The notes under the pieces: generated by a model
Database searches by the model: none
What the model was told of the DNA's origin: nothing
What the model saw: only the letters and a program-made list of their open reading frames with translations
Part shown: in pieces, positions 11,490 through 23,764 of the stretch
Layout of the letters: each line of letters opens with the position of its first letter
Numbering within the stretch: position 1 is the stretch's first letter
Translations under genes and position numbers: made by a program
DNA from: Helicoverpa zea
Taxonomy: Eukaryota > Arthropoda > Insecta > Lepidoptera > Noctuidae
Reading direction: 5' to 3'
DNA length: 64,000 nucleotides
Assembly: GCF_022581195.2 (NCBI RefSeq)
Contig: NC_061460.1
Span: 12,869,501 to 12,933,500, forward strand

Positions 11490-11780
11490 TAATCAAAGGG
11501 CTTGGAATTCCAAAAGGTACAAAGACTACGTCGGAAACCATTTCCGTGGCCGCAATAGATAAAATCCTATGAAATTCCGAAGTGCAACGCCGCTTGCACT
11601 TTGTAAGGCTTGCATTTTTTCGCATAAAGCCATCGTTGCACTCCGGGAGCAAATGAGCGGTTTTGTGAACGTTTCGTCCCGACGTCAGTCTGCCCGTGAC
11701 CATGGATGCTGTAAAGGATCCGAAACGTCGGGATTAAATAATATTAATATAACGCGATAAAATCCGTAAAAGTAGTTTTA
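11490..11780 (+). repeat. Dispersed moth repeat with GAAACGTCGGGA motif
   Basis: A block of higher GC content contains TTTCGTCCCGACG (about 11668-11680) and CGAAACGTCGGGAT (about 11720-11733), which form an imperfect inverted pair. The block ends ATAACGCGATAAAATCCG...AGTAGTTTTATTTA. I recognise this arrangement as a dispersed sequence in Lepidoptera but cannot assign a class. ORFs on both strands across it are overlapping shadows. Confidence 0.4.
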
Positions 11781-12360
11781 TTTAAATGTCTAATATTCGC
11801 GTAAGTGTCAGAAATCAATAAATACTACAGTGCTATGGTTATTTTATGAAGCAAATTGTAAACTGCACCAATAAAAGATTATCTCGGATCGGTTTACGCT
11901 AAAGTTATCTCTCTGCTGTTCAATAAACATTAACGCTAAAATGAATGGGATTTACACGTTAATATTCAAAGCCGAAATTGTCTAAACCACGTGTTTGTTT
12001 TGATATGTAAAATTAAAGTCGTGCTACTCGTATACTTTATAATCTTTAACTATTTGAATGCTCTATTTGAATGTTATCTATAATTTAGTTGGTAGAAGTT
12101 TTTCTAATATTCAATGGATCGAAAAACCGCCCACGTGTTCAAAAGTTTATGAAGCGTACGGATAAAAATTAATTGCCAGGCATTTTTCAGTTTGATTTTA
12201 TCTGAATGATGAACTTAGAGCCTTCCTTTCTATGAACTTATTTTTATCTCTTTATTATAATTCATACAACCCATATTCCAAGCAAAAACAACATATCGAC
12301 GCTTATCCACAGAGTTGTGTCGCTTTAAAACCACGACACGTGGTAGTGTGAGTCATGGCA
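11781..12360. other. No recognised feature
   Basis: AT-rich intronic-type DNA. Confidence 0.45.
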
Positions 12361-12560
12361 TTAGGACATCATAAACTCAAACTCAATTTTTTTTTATTTC
12401 AAATAGGCCTATGAAAGCTCTTTCGAAACGTCAAAGATAGGTACACGGTTCCAAAGAGTTGGTCTGATGGAGAAGAACCGGCAAGAAACTCCATGGACAC
12501 TCTTTTTAAAAGAAAATAAAATTTACATATTATTTCATACAGTTTTCTATCTGGTCCTGA
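12361..12560 (-). repeat. CR1-like LINE 3'UTR fragment (antisense)
   Basis: Reading on the minus strand, it ends in an AAATAAAAAAAAATTGAGTTTGAGTTT-type tail (12370-12400). Upstream are GAAACGTCAAAG and the conserved GAAGAACCGGCAAGAAACTC segment (plus-strand 12471-12491). It is a truncated 3' end with no RT residues. Confidence 0.5.
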
Positions 12561-12889
12561 GAATGTTATACAATCCAAATTGAGCTAAAAATGTGTTAAT
12601 AAATTATACAAATTATACAAAACAAGACATATAACATCTAACAACATAATTTGTCTCTATCTAGGAAGACATTTACACGATTTATTTTCTACATAACACT
12701 GAAAAGTCTATTTCCCGATTTTCGTAACAAATGAAGTGTTAACATACATTATGTCAAGGAAAACCGTCGTTTGTATATAAATGACGTTTTTGCTTTATTT
12801 TTCAAATTGTTTTTCTGTGTAAAATTGGACTGGGAAGTACTGGAATAGAATGCACGTTTATAATGTTGAATAATCTAGAAAAATATTTG

Positions 12890-13040
12890 CCAAGGGAACT
12901 CTGTGTGTGTGTGATGCAAAAATGCTAAAACGGCTCTACCGATTAAGATGACATGTGACACAGAGATAGCTGGTACCTTTACCTATAAATATGTAGTTCC
13001 CAAGAGACGTGGGAAAACCCACAGTCGTAAGCTAGTCTTA
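12890..13040 (+). repeat. Lep1/Helitron-like repeat fragment
   Basis: It contains CTACCGATTAAGATGACATGTGACACAGAGATAG and ends with GTCGTAAGCTAGT (about 13024-13036), the family's CTAGT-type right end. It is degenerate. Confidence 0.45.
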
Positions 13041-13801
13041 CGTAAAAAATCTTCCAACAATTTTACGTAGACTTCATTCAAGTATTCCAGTAACGCTATT
13101 GTAAACTACGTAACTACTTATTTTTAACCTAGACTCAATGTACGGAATTCCGACCCAGATAAACACGGTGTCGTTTATTTAACATTATTCTTGAACTTAC
13201 ATATTTATTGCAAGGAGAACTTTTATTTATGATCTACCATATCAGTCTGTCAGATACTGAAATAGTTGTGACGACATCGATACAGTGGACGGCAGAAAAA
13301 TTGAGTCAGATGCGTAAAGTTAAATGTATATTACATATTTTGACAGCGTGGAATCTGGTTATGTTTATAATTATTTTTTAATTATCTAAAAACCTTTTCA
13401 GCAAAAAATAAAATCGAATTGAAAAATACACCTAAAACTTTCATAAGTTTCACAAATATTATGATGACAACCGCATCAAAAATTGCGTTCAAACATACAT
13501 ACAAGTCAAACTGAGAACCTCTTTTTGTTGTAGTCGGTTAAAAATATAACGAACGTTTTTTTATGTGCAAAAAATAAAAATACTTTTTAGTTATTATTTA
13601 AAGTAAAAATAAAAACATTCTCCCACATTTTTGCTTTTCAAAGATTTTGGTTACTGACTCATTTTCAGTGCTTCATACTGTACATTTCTCAGTAGAATCT
13701 ATGTTTGTTATTTTTGGCAGAAATAGATGGGAAGTTGATAAGTATACGTTACGTAGACAAGCTTTTAATTTTTCCTGTTGATCTTTTTTGAGTGGTTTTA
13801 A
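13041..13801. other. AT-rich DNA, scrap of dispersed repeat only
   Basis: A short CTGAGAACCTC...AGTCGGTTAAAA repeat scrap lies at 13511-13545. Nothing else can be supported. Confidence 0.4.
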
Positions 13802-14185
13802 AAGTTACGTGCTATGTCATACATTGTGTTTGTGAAAAACTGTGGTAGTTTATAAAAATGTTCCAAGATCAATACGTTTTTGCGTGGCGATGAGTTTCAG
13901 TTGTGAACACGTGAAAATATGGTTTTTGTTACGTTAGTATGTACATTATTTGATTATTTTAACATTAGTTTGACATGTATAGATTCGTTTATTCAAGAAG
14001 ATAATTCTTATAAACATAATTACAATAAACCTGACCAACGGTGCTTTTCTCCCAACTTTTATTTGTAATCAATCTAGTATGTCTTCATCTTCCAAACTTC
14101 ATAAAATAAGAATGGAAACAACTAAAATAACCTTATCTAAATAATAATTTTATTATAATAACATAAAGATGTCAACGTCACCGAA

Positions 14186-14240
14186 TGAGAATGGGGAATA
14201 AAATATATATTCGTCATATATATTTTATTCCCCATTCTCA
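14186..14240. repeat. Perfect 25-bp hairpin, unit 1
   Basis: The arms at 14186-14210 and 14216-14240 are perfectly complementary, beginning TGAGAATGGGGAATAAAATA, around the 5-base loop TCGTC. This may be the fold-back core of a MITE or of a small-RNA precursor. No flanking extension pairs. Confidence 0.9.
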
Positions 14241-14706
14241 GTAATCTTCAAGAACTAAAGCGTTTTAGTTTTCTGTTTATCAGCAAAAAACTAGACTGAT
14301 TTATGACAAAACTGTTCAACATAAGTTACGTGCTATGTCATACATTGTGTTTGTGAAAAACTGTGGTAGTTTATAAAAATGTTCCAAGATCAATACGTTT
14401 TTGCGTGGCGATGAGTTTCAGTTGTGAACACGTGAAAATATGGTTTTTGTTACGTTAGTATGTACATTATTTGATTATTTTAACATTAGTTTGACATGTA
14501 TAGATTCGTTTATTCAAGAAGATAATTCTTATAAACATAATTACAATAAACCTGACCAACGGTGCTTTTCTCCCAACTTTTATTTGTAATCAATCTAGTA
14601 TGTCTTCATCTTCCAAACTTCATAAAATAAGAATGGAAACAACTAAAATAACCTTATCTAAATAATAATTTTATTATAATAACATAAAGATGTCAACGTC
14701 ACCGAA

Positions 14707-14761
14707 TGAGAATGGGGAATAAAATATATATTCGTCATATATATTTTATTCCCCATTCTCA
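14707..14761. repeat. Perfect 25-bp hairpin, unit 2
   Basis: This is an exact copy of the hairpin at 14186-14240, displaced by 521 bp in the second tandem unit. Confidence 0.9.
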
Positions 14762-14896
14762 GTAATCTTCAAGAACTAAAGCGTTTTAGTTTTCTGTTTA
14801 TCAGCAAAAAACTAGACTGATTTATGACAAAACTGTTCAACATATCACTAATATGACGTCTCCAGCTAAAAGGACGTAAGTACACATTGTTTCATG

Positions 14897-15086
14897 CTAG
14901 CCGTTACCCGCGGTTTCACCGGTGTCCCGTGGAAATTACTATCCGTACCGGGATAAAATATAGTCTATGTCACTCGAGAAGAGTGTAGCTTTAGAACAGT
15001 GAAATTTTTTTTCAACTCAGTTATGAAGTCTCTAAGATTTTGATGTACTATCACGCAAACAGACAATTTTTCATTATATTAGTATG
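14897..15086 (+). repeat. Lep1/Helitron-like repeat copy
   Basis: It begins CTAGCCGTTACCCGCGGTTTC, passes through GTCCCGTGGAAATTACT and CCGGGATAAAATATAGTC, and ends near ATATTAGTATG. It matches the copies at 28790, 43752 and 63621. It is non-coding and non-autonomous. Confidence 0.65.
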
Positions 15087-16766
15087 TATGAAGATACGTC
15101 CTTTTCATATGTAACCGTGGAAAGTATGGAGGAATGTTTTTTCAGACGCCCCGGGCGGTACAGCAGAAAGTTTCCTCATAAATATGCGGGAAAGGGAATT
15201 TAGGGGAAAGTTCAATTGTCTAAGATAATATCTTTTGAGTATGTAAATAATGTTCCATCGATTTTGGAACGTTTTTAATCGAGATACGCATCTCGAATAA
15301 ATTTTCCTTTTTTTGGGACTCGATAGGAAAGGTCATTTTTATACGCAAATTAAATGGTGGATTCAAAATTCAGAGCACAGTTCCTATGACATTTTGTTAT
15401 TTGAAAATGTCATAGTATTACTTAAAAAAAAAAAAAAAAAAAACATTTTTCCCGAACGCTATAAATAACGCTAGAAACTACGTCATGCGATAATCCATAG
15501 CTTTTACTTTTTGTATGAAACTTTATAAATATAATTTAATTATGATTGATTGCTCGTTTAAAATTCGGAATGAGTAATTATTATGTCTGTGTTTTATATA
15601 GGTAATTAAAATATATCGACAGCAATGAAAAACACAAATTACGAAGCTGCTAAATTAAATAAGCCAGTTCTTATTAATGATAACCAGTCATTTCTATAAT
15701 AATTTATGTAAATTCCTAAATTGTCAGAGACATTAAACTGACCCATATTTATTGCACGCAAGTGTATACTGCAGACGAAACGTCATTCAGTTGAACATTT
15801 CAAACGCAATTTATATTAATTTCTGCGAATATTTTCTGAGTCTGTCCAGTTATCCAGTAACAAGGTCTTTTCCGAGAAAGTTACACTAACTAGTATTATG
15901 ACGGAGAATATTACTGGTTTTTCTCGTCAACTATTTGTAATACTGCAAGCAATAAATCTACCTGGGATTGTAACAGTAATCTGCATTAATATTGGAAAAG
16001 TATGGTTTCTCTAAATAAAAATAATTTGTAAAAACAGGTGCACTCGTGGCCGGCAGCTAGTATAGAATATAATTACAGAATCTGTTTTCCCTGAAGATAT
16101 TAAGAACGCGAAATGCTTAAAAAATCATATATTTGTCTAAAACACACAAGATATATTGTAATTTCCTCTTCTGAGAATAATTTTGGCTGAAGGAAATAAT
16201 TTGGCATACAATATTGTTCGAGGAGGCACGGTATGTAACATATTTTTATCAAATACCCCGATGTTTGCAAACGTAATTTAAATTCAGTGGATAGATTTAA
16301 TACTATTTACAGTTTTCGAGCTTTTACAAACATTGAAATTAAAAAAAAACAGAGCTTATTGGTTTGTACTGCCCACGCGAGTTTCTAGGGAATGCGTAAT
16401 TCGACATTTCGAGTTCTTGGGCTCGTGTAAGACTCGTATCTACCTAAGTATATGTATGTAAAACGATCTATATTCCTATTTATCTTTCCCCAGGACTATC
16501 AGAAGAAGTACCGTTTTACTGACATTGGCTATGCGCAACAAAGAGTTAAAAAATATAAATGTTTGGCGACCATGTATGTAGTTGGACATTCATGATGTCA
16601 TCCAAGCAAAACAATCGAGAAATAGTGACCATCGTAAGTGTAGTACGACATGACTGATTTATGACATACCATGACCTTCGTACTCAATTAATCACACTTC
16701 AATAATGAACATTACAGTTTGGGAATATATGTGTGTTTGTTTATGTGTGTGTAAGTAGCATACATT
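15087..16766. other. AT-rich DNA with a 20-base poly-A run
   Basis: A run of 20 A residues lies at 15424-15443, with no recognisable retroposed sequence before it. The rest is AT-rich with no supportable gene. Confidence 0.45.
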
Positions 16767-17134
16767 AATTAATGGCGTCCACGGCCGATTTCGGCCACGG
16801 CGGCTGTTCTCATTTAAGGAGATCAGCCAGCTGCGCAGGACATATTATAGTGCACGAGCATTTGCGCAGACACAGGTGCACTCCCTATTCCTTCAGTCTC
16901 ATAACCCGATGGGACGGCAATCCGACACGACCGGAGAGAGATCAGGCGCAGGACCGACATTTACGTGCTTTCCGATGCACGGGTGAATCAATCACCAACT
17001 TCCAGACTACAGGCTGCTTTGTGAAAGTCTAAGAAAACCCACCAAGCGATTTCGGCCCGACCCGGGAATCAAACCCGAGACCTCGAGCACAGCAGTCGCG
17101 CTTGCGACCACTAGACCAACGAGGGAGTCAGTTT
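16767..17134 (-). mobile_element. SINE family A, copy 1, full length
   Basis: This tRNA-derived SINE on the minus strand has its A box TGGTCTAGTGG at 17118-17108 and its B box GGTTTGATTCC at 17075-17065. The body is GC-rich for the region. The 12-bp direct repeat GTAGCATACATT flanks it (16755-16766 and 17135-17146), a target-site duplication showing LINE-mediated insertion. The plus-strand ORF across it is not a gene. A second copy is at 57146-57501. Confidence 0.9.
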
Positions 17135-17544
17135 GTAGCATACATTGTGCTATACACATATAAATGATACGGAAGAATTTAAGGCTTGGAGTTTGAGAAA
17201 CGGGGAATAGCTTTTTTAGTTTGACTTTAACTGTACGTTAGTTTGAAGTCATTTCCCGGAACGAATATAAGTTGTTTTTGAACTATCTCTTGAAACAGAA
17301 TTTCATGAACATTGCCAGAAATAGAATCGAGGAGGATGATTGATCTGGATTTGAAGAGTACTTCGAGTTTTCAAATAACTTTGAGGCACCATCAAATTCT
17401 TGGAGTAGAAAGTCGGAAGCAAGTAGTTCTGAGAAAGTTTTGGGTTTTGGAAAACTAAGCAAATATTATTTTTCCTCTTGTGCGAGCTGCAGATTTGCTA
17501 ACTTATTGAGCAGTTATAGATAGATGCGGGCTACCCTTTTTTTC

Positions 17545-17721
17545 CGAAATCATCACCCTTTTCGCAGAGGGTTAGAAGCGTAAGGGAGTGTCAGAATCTT
17601 ACTGACTAAAACCCAGCACATTCCTTCTTAAGCCTTGTATGTACAAAGGTCGCGGTAACTTTTTCGAACAACCCGGCAGCCCCGATAGTTACCGGAGCCC
17701 CGGCAGGGGGCTATCAACTAT
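17545..17721. repeat. Dispersed repeat family D, copy 2
   Basis: It contains CACCCTTTTCGCAGAGGGTTAG, GGGAGTGTCAGAATCTTACTGACTAAAACCC (the reverse of the AGTCAGTAAGAGTCTGACACTCCC core at 44463-44486) and a GGCAGCCCC...GGAGCCCCGGCAGG end. Its orientation is opposite to that of the copy at 44330-44560. Confidence 0.6.
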
Positions 17722-20128
17722 CCTTAGGTACTAGGATAGTTGATGATAGTCTCATTGGAGTTCTGTTGGATTGTTGTCTCCCTGGACTATGAGAGTAAGG
17801 GAATAGAGAGTGCACCTGCGCCGTTGGCTGATGTTCTTGAAAGACAGTCGCCTTGGCCGACATCATCAGTCTGCCATTAAAATTAATAAGTCTTCTTCGG
17901 TAAGCGAGAGCTAATTAATCAAGGTGTGCCTTTCTGACGAAGAAGGCAAACAAGTGTTAACTGATAAGCCTCATAACGTAATGAATATTAAATAACTACC
18001 GCCTTGTTGTTGTGGAAACTTCCAATCAACAATCAAAGCTTTATCATCGCTTTTGAAATTAAGTAAATGGTTATCTGGAAGAAATTATTTCATTGTTTTT
18101 TTTTGTATATTTTATTGCTTTGAAGTCTACAAATTATTAGCGAATATTTTTTTTCCCATATTTCATCATTTTCTTTTCTCATTTTCAGGAGCGCAGGTTT
18201 TCTTCCCGTAAGTAGTTATTCCTGTGGATATCAAACTGACTTGATTCCCAATATATTTGTTGTTACCATTAAATCAACCTCTGCAACGCTGTAAAATCAA
18301 TGTGGGCTGTAAACAAAGCACCTCATTACCAAATTAAAATGCAAAGAAGATTTATGAATTCTTTTCAAAAAATCACTTAACTTTTATAGAAAATCAAGAC
18401 ACCTGATGAAATCTCTTAACAGTGCTCACGACACCCATGGGAAATGACCTAATTTTGTTAAGAGGGGAAAAAAATCTTCCTGTTCTCTCAAACCTACGGA
18501 GTACGGTAACTTTTATGTGTATTCTCAAATGTGTTTCGTGGTGATTAATTATGATTGCTCCAAAAATGATGATGAGGATGATGAGATTGAATTTTTTTAA
18601 AGCACTTTTGTAAATTATGGGCTTCATTATGTCTTTTAATATAGACGTTTATTTTTAACGGACTTCCTTAACAACGAGGAGGTTTAAAATTCGGATGTTT
18701 AGATATAGTTTTTTTTTTGTTAAATAATGACAGGAAATGCATATGTTTTACATTATTAGTAGACTTATTAACCTCTACAACTAAGCCTTATATACCTACT
18801 TGCACATGGAGAGAGTTCTTGTTAATATTACAATAGGCAGACATCAAACTCAAACCTATAGGATAATTCATTGGCACTTTTTAATGCTGTAAGTATTTCC
18901 TTTAGTTTATGAAAAGTAATCTTAACTCGATCACTAAGAAGATGACTATCTGTCATCTGCACTTTCACTGTTTTTGTTCGACGTTTAACAGAAACTTATT
19001 CTATCTACGCGGAAAACTTGAATCCAGTACTCTATTCCAAAAGGCCTAATTAACCATCATACCAGTTAAATATCAACCTTAGCCCACTATGATTAAGATC
19101 CAAATTACAATAGCAATTATTAACCTGTAACTGAATAAGATTCTATCAGGAAAGCAGTAAGTTTCAAACTGGTTCGGAGCTCGTAAAATTGGAGACAAAC
19201 TTTTGAGCAAAACTAGACCATATTGTAGAAGAGTTAAGGTATAAAATAGTTTGTTTTCAATGAGGAAGTTTTTGAAGGTACGCAAAGGTTGCTAATTGGG
19301 TTAGATAATGTTTGTGTAAGGCTCTTGATGTTTTTCAGGATGTACTTAAAGGGAAGATAAAAGGGTTGCCGGGAATTAACAGTTTCTTGTAATTAGAGTA
19401 GGGACCTACTGAGAGGCTCTAAGCGTTCTTAAGCTGTTAGGTGATTCTTGAACTGTCGTAACTGAATGGCTATTTATAGTTTTTTTTTACTATTTTGTAA
19501 GTATATATGATACTTTTATTCTGTTGCAAATATGTTTATTCTAGCACATTCACACATGCATAGGCACATGCCAAGAATTTGTTTGAGTAAGAGCAAAAAT
19601 ACCGACATTTTATAATTAAATTACTTTTCCCGTAGTTTCATCGTTATTCGCGGACACACGTGGATAAAAATATGTAACTGTCAACAAAATTCTATCTCAT
19701 TTGGTTCGATACTTCTAAACACTCACATTTTTTATGTAAGCTCGTATCAAAGTACTGGAAGAGGGCACTGACTTCTGTAACACAAGTTTTTTACTTAGCT
19801 CGGAAGTCAGGGTTTTCATAGGTTCTTTTTGTAAAAAAGTTTGTGAATAAACATTTATTTATTTATTATTTATTTAAAATAACTCCTCAATCTCAAAAAG
19901 ATATTATAGGTACTCAAAGAAAAACGAACCAAAACACATGAAATCGAAGCAAACAATAGCGGTCCACTCTTCGAGCACTTATTTATACTCAGCTAGCTTT
20001 TCCCCTGTATTTGCTTGCTCTCGGGTTTCAGTCAAACATACCGGAGCACTTTGTTATTGGCGTATTTCCTTACTTACAGTGAATATAGTGTGGTATATCC
20101 AAGATTGTATGCTAAAGATATTTATAAT
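17722..20128. other. AT-rich DNA; only a candidate microexon inside
   Basis: No gene or structured element can be supported apart from the splice-flanked segment at 18189-18207. An (ATTT)n tract lies at about 19853-19872. Confidence 0.4.
18189..18207 (+). other. Candidate 19-nt microexon
   Basis: A strong pyrimidine tract ending TTTCTCATTTTCAG (to 18188) and a donor GTAAGT (18208-18213) bracket 19 bases. The splice signals are good but chance pairs are expected in 64 kb. Support comes only from compatibility with the next candidate exon (35616). The function is unknown. Confidence 0.25.
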
Positions 20129-20465
20129 GTACAGTCAGCACCAAAAGTCGATGAACAGAATCAACATGACAAAACACCTGTTCACAATAAAATGCCATAA
20201 GTTATAGTTGCAACTAGGAAACAAAATAGACTGTACACCAGAAACTTACAAAAGTCGTTAAACACGAGTATTTCAAAAGTATCTGTGCACTAGTATTCCT
20301 AAAGTCGCTGTACACCATCAATCCAAATGTCGCTGAACATCATTGTATCAAAAGTCACTAAACAGCAGTAAATACAAAATTAGGTTAACAAAGTATATTT
20401 TTAATGTTGCCGTGTGTTAATTTACTTTTGACGCTTATGTTGTTCAGCTACTTTTGGGACAGTAC
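20129..20465. mobile_element. MITE with subterminal AAAAGTCG.TGAACA repeats
   Basis: The left end starts GTACAGTCAGCACCAAAAGT. The right end, read in reverse, starts GTACTGTCCCAAAAGTAGCT. Inside, at least five degenerate copies of AAAAGTCGCTGAACA-like motif recur every 25-30 bases, mostly in 20255-20365. Subterminal motifs of this kind are often transposase binding sites. The element is non-coding. Confidence 0.65.
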
Positions 20466-21029
20466 TTGCTTGACCTTAATAATGTATGTTAACACGTTAG
20501 TATCTATTTCAATAATTTTAATAATTATTTTGGAAATACACGCTTTTGCAAAAAAAGCGGGCACCTATGCGAAATCTTAGTTTTAAGGACTTTACGTGTA
20601 TTTCAAAGGGTTTTAATGATTGTAGTATGTTTCTAGCATCAAAAGGGTTAGCCAAGCATGCGTGAGAGTGTATTCTAAATTTGAATTTTGTACAATTGCT
20701 AAGAAATTGGTTAAACCTTGTTTTGGACTAATTGCTGGCAGAAAGTTCGTCGGTGTTTTGAAAAGTTTTTGAAGTGATTTTCAGAAAACTGATAATGCAG
20801 TCTTAATTAATGATTAATGTACCTTTTTGTTAGATAAAACATTTTTGAAAAACTATGCGTATTTGATAAAATTTTCACCTGCTCTAAATGGGCTATACTA
20901 ATGATTGATGGCAATGTTAAGAGTTTCGGTATTTTAGTGTAAAGCGTTCTTCTGTTTAGATATTATACCCACGTGTTTTAAAATATCGCTTTTTCATAAT
21001 TAAACACTATTTAGAGGACATTGAGCTGC

Positions 21030-21130
21030 GACAAAACCAATTCACACACAAAGGGCTCAAACAAAACTAACAAAGGTGGGTTTTAGTCAGTGAAAGTCTG
21101 ACACCTTCAAAAGGAACAACGAGAGTGGTA
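21030..21130 (+). repeat. Dispersed repeat family D, copy 3 (fragment)
   Basis: It contains AAAGGTGGGTTTTAGTCAGTG.AAGTCTGACACC in the same order as the copy at 6220-6360. Confidence 0.5.
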
Positions 21131-21700
21131 ATCTGATGATTTCTCACCTCAAAGAAAGGTCACACCTGCAGTTGCACGTATTTAATTTTAAACTAAACTC
21201 TTACAAATGCAGAAATAAAAATAATTGTGAATCAAAAATAGAAACTACAGTCAGGACAAGAATTTTAAGTACCTACACTACAGGTCCTAAAAATGAAATA
21301 AAAAAAAAAGATTCGCTCGTGTGAACTTTTACTGTTGAAATTTCCTCACTGGCACTGCTAATCAAGTTTTGGTTCAGGCAAAAGTGGAATTATGAACGAA
21401 AATCTGAACATTTCACAAGAGTTGCAACTGAAAGGAAATGTAAAAATACACTGTTTGGCATTTTTGGAGTAGATATTGTGTAAAATGCTGTCTGTTTATC
21501 ATGTTCTTTTAGATATTGTTTAACGTTAACGGAAATTATACGATCATGTACCAAATTACAATATCAAATAGTCAAAGTTCCAAAGATAATGTTTAAAATT
21601 ATATTTCAATGTTCTCGAGACAAATACTCAACGAGACCCAAAGACTCGAGTTCTTCTAGGAAATTAAGCGCAACACTTTTTAAAGAATATCTTCACTACT

Positions 21701-22043
21701 CATCATCCTCCAAGCCTGTTTCCCAACCATGTTGGGGTGGTCGGCTTCCAGTCTAACCGGATTCAGCTGAGTACCAGTGCTTTACAAGAAGCGACTGCCT
21801 ATATGACCTCCTCAACCCAGTTACCCGGGCAACCCGATACCCCTTGGTTAGACTGGTGTCAGACTTACTGGCTTCTGACTACCCGTAACGACTGCCAAGG
21901 ATGTTCAATGACAGCCGGGACCTACAGTTTAACGTGCCATCCGAAACACAGCCAATGGTGTCTAAGATATACTTAGAAAGTACATACAAACTTAGTAAAG
22001 TTGCATTGGTACTTGCCTGACCTGGGATCGAACCCGCGCCCTC
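21701..22043 (-). mobile_element. SINE family B, copy 1, 5'-truncated
   Basis: The body matches the other family B copies, but on the minus strand it stops just upstream of the B box, so the A box is missing. The 15-bp direct repeat AATATCTTCACTACT flanks it (21686-21700 and 22044-22058). The truncation therefore happened during insertion, not by later decay. Open frames across it recur in other copies and are not genes. Confidence 0.92.
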
Positions 22044-22058
22044 AATATCTTCACTACT

Positions 22059-22613
22059 AGAATACTCAAATATTATACTAAAATAAATTGAATAGTTAAA
22101 AAAAATGAAAAGCAAAGTAAGTCATACCTACAATTAAAATTCTCCAATGTCCAAGTTAGAACATTTACGTGAAATAAAGTAGCGCTATATAGAAAATTAG
22201 TTAAGGCCATTTCGGTAAAAGAAATGTTTAGTTACAGTCCTTGATGTCATCCTCATATGGCTTTTGATGACCTTGATAGTTATTGAAGGACATAGAATAA
22301 TGGACTTTATCAATAAACTTATACGCACAAGCAGTAAAGAATATCCCAAGTTTCTTTATTAATAACTTTTCACTTTTACAGACAGACAGGGAGATAACTT
22401 TAGATATTATTTCTGAAAATAATAAAAGTCTACAAAAAAAACTTTCTCGATTCTTTCATTAATAACCGAAAAGAATAGCTGACTACAAAATTCTTCAACA
22501 AAATAATTAGACGCAAGTTTTTTAAGTACAGAAAAAACTAATAACAAGCATATCTAGAGGCTATTTTGTTAAAGAATATTGTTAAAAGTTAGAATACCCC
22601 GAAAATTCTAATG
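22059..22613. other. AT-rich DNA, nothing recognised
   Basis: No structured element or ORF can be supported. Confidence 0.45.
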
Positions 22614-23173
22614 AGTATTGTAACTATTTTTATAAAAAAGACGTCATGTTAATATGTACATGTCTCCATATAATTTTAATATTATTTTGACTTATAAACT
22701 TTTGATTTCATGAAGGGATGTAAAGCCTGAGGGTAGGACGTTTCAGACAAGGGATAGACCCTTGTATACAGTGACTTACATATAACTTGGCAGTGATAAT
22801 TTAAAAAAAACAATCCCTGTCGCCTTTAGGCAGGATAAAGGTCAAAACGGCTTACATACCTACTGAATTCTTGGATAATAAAGATAGTGGGTATTATATG
22901 AAAAGGCTAATCTGTAAGTGTATAATAATATTAAGAAGAGCTGAAGGGATATGTTTGTTATTCTGAATGCGCTAATCTCATGAACTACCTACTGGTCCGA
23001 TTCGAAAGATTTGTAGTGTTAGATCCTTTTTGCTCCTTTTTACCTGGGTAAATTGAAATAAAGTCACTTAGGTACTTAATTTTAGAATCAACTAAAAGGT
23101 AGGTTTATAAAAAAGACATTAAAAACAAAAAAAAAAAACAGAACTCTCACTAAAACGTTGCATACTACCTAAC
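22614..23173. mobile_element. MITE dimer, left unit (lacks left terminal repeat)
   Basis: It is a direct duplicate of 23200-23759 at a period of 586 bp, with one difference noticed (CTTGG against TTTGG near the middle). It keeps most of the right terminal repeat, ending CTACCTAAC at 23173, but starts abruptly at AGTATTG with no left terminal repeat. Confidence 0.85.
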
Positions 23174-23764
23174 CTGAGTTAGGTAGTATGCAACGTTTTA
23201 GTATTGTAACTATTTTTATAAAAAAGACGTCATGTTAATATGTACATGTCTCCATATAATTTTAATATTATTTTGACTTATAAACTTTTGATTTCATGAA
23301 GGGATGTAAAGCCTGAGGGTAGGACGTTTCAGACAAGGGATAGACCCTTGTATACAGTGACTTACATATAACTTGGCAGTGATAATTTAAAAAAAACAAT
23401 CCCTGTCGCCTTTAGGCAGGATAAAGGTCAAAACGGCTTACATACCTACTGAATTTTTGGATAATAAAGATAGTGGGTATTATATGAAAAGGCTAATCTG
23501 TAAGTGTATAATAATATTAAGAAGAGCTGAAGGGATATGTTTGTTATTCTGAATGCGCTAATCTCATGAACTACCTACTGGTCCGATTCGAAAGATTTGT
23601 AGTGTTAGATCCTTTTTGCTCCTTTTTACCTGGGTAAATTGAAATAAAGTCACTTAGGTACTTAATTTTAGAATCAACTAAAAGGTAGGTTTATAAAAAA
23701 GACATTAAAAACAAAAAAAAAAAACAGAACTCTCACTAAAACGTTGCATACTACCTAACTCAGG
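23173..23764. mobile_element. MITE dimer, right unit with perfect 30-bp TIRs
   Basis: The left end (from CCTGAGTTAGGTAG at 23173) and the right end (to CTACCTAACTCAGG at 23764) are perfect inverted repeats of 30 bp. The element is 592 bp, non-coding and AT-rich. At the junction with the left unit the two ends form a near-perfect palindrome of 25-bp arms around 23174. Confidence 0.88.

Larger units (their letters stand above)
13802..14843. repeat. 521-bp perfect tandem duplication
   Basis: Unit 1 (13802-14322) and unit 2 (14323-14843) are identical as far as I can compare by eye, and directly adjacent. Each contains the same 25-bp perfect hairpin. There is no ORF above chance. This is either a very recent duplication or an assembly artefact. 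Confidence 0.9.

Noticed and set aside
16772..17032. 86-codon ORF, with a relative at 57077-57460
   Set aside because: It lies inside the family A SINE.
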